Assembly (NCBI GenBank): GCA_007120615.1
Contig: SKNI01000634.1
Location: forward strand, 1-7,358
Direction of reading: 5' to 3'
Origin: Myxococcales bacterium
GTDB taxonomy: Bacteria; Myxococcota_A; Bradymonadia; Bradymonadales; Bradymonadaceae
DNA length: 7,358 nucleotides
Below are positions 5,590 to 7,358 of the stretch, piece after piece (the stretch's first letter is position 1; each line of letters starts with the position of its first letter). Position numbers and translations under genes: made by a program. Below the pieces are notes generated by a model. The model had not been told where the DNA came from, ran no database searches, and worked only from the letters and a program-made list of their open reading frames with translations.

Positions 5590-6576
5590 ATGACACCGAG
5601 CCCTCCCCACATGGTCTTTGTCCTGATCCTCCTGGCCATAGGACTTGTCCTCGCTCTGGCCTGCGGATGCCCGGAGAAACATCCCGTTCAATTTGCGCCA
5701 CTTCCGGAGGGAGAGTCGATCCTGTCGATTCAGCAGACTTCAGAATCTCCAAAGGCGATAACGGAGCTGCGACTTAGGAGCTCTTCTCGCTTGGACTGGG
5801 ATCTCGACCTCAGCCGGGGAGAGTCAACGATGTGGTCCGGGGAAGCACTCTACGATCTCGATGATGGGCGTTGGATCTATTGCGGCTATGCCTTCGACCC
5901 AGAAATGACGGCTGGTTGTTGGGTCGTGGATGGTACAAATGCCACCAGAATTTCGGAGCCTGTATTTCCGTCAGGAGAGGTGGACTTCGTTGCCAGGACT
6001 GTACGTTTTTCTGCCGATGGCGCCTGGTATGCCACAACGAAGGAGGGGCTGGAGTTTAGCGCCGGACTTGACCAACCTTCTCAGCCGGTGGCCATGCCGC
6101 TCCCTGGCCCCTTCCAGCGGGTCGACTACAGCCCTAAAACGGAGCGTTTTGCCGTGCTCACGGAGGCGGATGATTGCTGTCAGATCGCGGTCATAGATCG
6201 CGCCACTATGCACATCGTCGACGCTCTACCGATGCCCGACTGCCACGTGAATTTTCGCTGGAGCGGCGATGGAAGTGTGCTTGGCATTGTCCAGGGGAAT
6301 GTTGTGAGTCTGTGGACACCTGGAGAAGAGTTGGTCGCTTTGACGGAGCGCGCAACCGGCCCGGATGGACGAGGCGAACGCATCAATCTCCTCGCCATTT
6401 CACCGGACGGAACTCGAGTGCTTGTGCGATCCTCGAGACATCGGAAGTTTGCTCACAACCCGTTCGCCGGAGTCAGTAACGTCCGCTGGGAGTCTTTTGT
6501 CATCGACATCGCCTCCAAAGAGTGGACGCGGCTACCCGAAACGGGTGGCGTCGCGTTGTGGAGACGAGTTTTATGA
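5590..6576 (+). CDS. Putative beta-propeller lipoprotein (WD40/TolB-like repeats)
   Basis: A 328-residue protein with a hydrophobic N-terminal segment (about 8-24) ending in LACGC. Cys25 or Cys27 could be lipidated, although neither lipobox is perfect. Four or five propeller-type repeats follow, recognisable by the pattern of a hydrophobic strand, S-x-D/N-G and a further strand: VRFSADGAWYATT (138-150), VDYSPKTERFAVLT (178-191) with IAVIDRATMHIV (199-210), FRWSGDGSVLGIVQ (222-235) with VVSLWTPGEELVALT (238-252), LAISPDGTRVLVRSS (268-282) and SFVIDIASKEWTRLP (302-316). Such propellers usually serve as binding scaffolds in the periplasm or at the cell surface; no catalytic residues are evident. 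The protein is short for a full closed propeller plus anchor, and the N-terminal part (40-130) may supply divergent blades. The ATG at 5590 has only a weak TGGA ribosome site; ATG at 5611 (residue 8) is an alternative that still keeps the signal peptide. The next gene starts 42 bases downstream on the same strand. Confidence 0.82.
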   Translation: MTPSPPHMVFVLILLAIGLVLALACGCPEKHPVQFAPLPEGESILSIQQTSESPKAITELRLRSSSRLDWDLDLSRGESTMWSGEALYDLDDGRWIYCGYAFDPEMTAGCWVVDGTNATRISEPVFPSGEVDFVARTVRFSADGAWYATTKEGLEFSAGLDQPSQPVAMPLPGPFQRVDYSPKTERFAVLTEADDCCQIAVIDRATMHIVDALPMPDCHVNFRWSGDGSVLGIVQGNVVSLWTPGEELVALTERATGPDGRGERINLLAISPDGTRVLVRSSRHRKFAHNPFAGVSNVRWESFVIDIASKEWTRLPETGGVALWRRVL

Positions 6577-6618
6577 ACCCCCGTAGCATCAAAGAATGAT
6601 TACGAACGGCGTGGTCCT

Positions 6619-7358
6619 ATGGCGGCGAAGACGCCGCGCGCCGCTGCTGAGAAGGCTCTCTCGGGATACGGAGCCACAGCACTCGAAGCTATTCGAGAAG
6701 GGGCGGACTCCAAAAAGAAAGCCCAGCGCGAATTCTGTAAGGGACAGTTGTCCCGTCTTCAGAAAGCGGCGTCCAAGAGCAGTTCCGAGGCCGACTTCGA
6801 TGGCGAAGCAATTCGAAAGGCGTTTCGATATTGCGAAGAACCGACGGCCTCTGCTTTCGTCAATGAGCACGGCGGCAAAGCAGTGGGACTGCTGGAAGAG
6901 GTCCTGGTGGAACACGACGATACCCAGGCGCTCTGGGATCTTGCACGCCGTCTGGACGCCAATAAGGACAACTGCCGAGCGGTGATCGGCCTGCTCTGTC
7001 GCATGAACCTCAGCAAGTCCATACGCAACGAGGTGGGGCGGCGACTGGAATCACTATTTGGCAAAGCGAAGACGGCGTCGGTGATGCTCGAGCGCCTCGA
7101 AGCCGGTCTGGCCATGGGACTCGAGTTGGAGTTCACCCACTTCATCCTCGAGCATCGTCCCCTGGAGAGCCCCGACCTGGTCCTCAAAGGGCTTCAGAGC
7201 GACTCGAAGGTCACCCGAGAGCTCGCCATCCAGGCAGCAGCCAAGCACCAGAATCTGGTCGGTGAAATCGACAAAGTGCTCAGCATCGGCGACCTCATCG
7301 GCTTGCTCAAAAACAGCCGTCAGACGACTCGCAAAGCCGCCGCCGCTGCGCTCGCTCA
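6619..7358 (+). CDS. HEAT-repeat-like alpha-solenoid protein, partial (C-terminus beyond right edge)
   Basis: The frame starts at ATG 6619 and remains open to the right edge, giving 246 complete codons. The frame is closed upstream by the preceding gene's stop at 6576, and this ATG is its first usable start. No signal peptide or membrane helix is visible, so it is probably cytoplasmic. The first 35 residues are basic and Ala-rich (MAAKTPRAAAEKAL). The rest is almost wholly helical and charged. Helical-repeat character is clearest at the end, in DLVLKGLQSDSKVTRELAIQ (186-205) and DLIGLLKNSRQTTRKAAAAA (225-244), the latter matching the familiar HEAT/PBS-lyase repeat pattern (L-x-x-L-L-K-[DN], then VR/TRKAAAxAL). 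Alpha-solenoids of this type act as protein-binding scaffolds; partner and pathway are unknown. No strong ribosome site precedes the ATG and no terminator separates it from the propeller lipoprotein gene, so co-transcription is likely. Confidence 0.82.
   Translation, partial: MAAKTPRAAAEKALSGYGATALEAIREGADSKKKAQREFCKGQLSRLQKAASKSSSEADFDGEAIRKAFRYCEEPTASAFVNEHGGKAVGLLEEVLVEHDDTQALWDLARRLDANKDNCRAVIGLLCRMNLSKSIRNEVGRRLESLFGKAKTASVMLERLEAGLAMGLELEFTHFILEHRPLESPDLVLKGLQSDSKVTRELAIQAAAKHQNLVGEIDKVLSIGDLIGLLKNSRQTTRKAAAAALA

Noticed and set aside
6596..6985. 129-codon plus-strand frame at the start of the helical-repeat gene
   Set aside because: It is Arg/Pro-rich and out of frame with the long open, helix-forming frame from 6619 to the window end.
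1..7358. CRISPR array, tRNA, insertion sequence, phage or toxin-antitoxin module
   Set aside because: I saw no regularly spaced repeats, cloverleaf-like segment, transposase or integrase motifs, or toxin/antitoxin-like small gene pair on either strand.

Overview
The window looks like ordinary chromosomal or accessory DNA of a Gram-negative bacterium. It is moderately GC-rich in the transporter and protease genes (68% GC in 4501-4560, counted by hand) and clearly AT-richer at the left edge (39% GC in 181-300). Three of its proteins begin with lipoprotein-like signal peptides. The left-edge lipoprotein has a cysteine-patterned layout that I associate from memory with the predatory or marine deltaproteobacterial lineages (Myxococcota / Bradymonadales). 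That placement is an inference; no rRNA or marker gene is present to confirm it.

Layout, left to right. Positions 1-483 (minus) hold the N-terminal 161 codons of a small cysteine-rich lipoprotein that runs off the left edge. Positions 540-3942 (minus) hold what looks like one transcription unit, read right to left: a SnoaL-like/ester-cyclase-fold protein (3942-3472), an SLC13/DASS-type anion permease with two central TrkA-C domains (3383-1602), a TauE/SafE-type permease (1600-824) whose start is one base after the permease stop, and possibly an 89-codon unknown ORF (809-540). Positions 4157-4990 (plus) encode a CPBP-family (CAAX/Rce1-like) intramembrane protease, divergent from the SnoaL gene across a 214-base spacer that contains a 9-bp inverted repeat. 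Positions 5015-5443 (minus) encode a small exported protein of unknown function, convergent with the protease gene. Its start is preceded by an imperfect hairpin. Positions 5590-6576 (plus) encode a lipoprotein-like beta-propeller protein, and 6619 to the right edge (plus) the N-terminal part of an alpha-helical, HEAT-repeat-like protein, probably in the same transcription unit.

How they work together. The clearest functional unit is the two-transporter pair. Both families are known for moving small anions (SLC13: sulfate, di- and tricarboxylates, and others; TauE/SafE: sulfite, sulfonates and related organic anions), so a shared role in anion, possibly sulfur-compound, transport is a reasonable but untested guess. 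The protease, the two unknown secreted proteins and the propeller/solenoid pair show no evident link to it.

I found no tRNA, rRNA, CRISPR array, transposase, integrase or phage gene. No stretch of the window clearly forms a new defence or biosynthetic system; the findings below are modest and graded as such.
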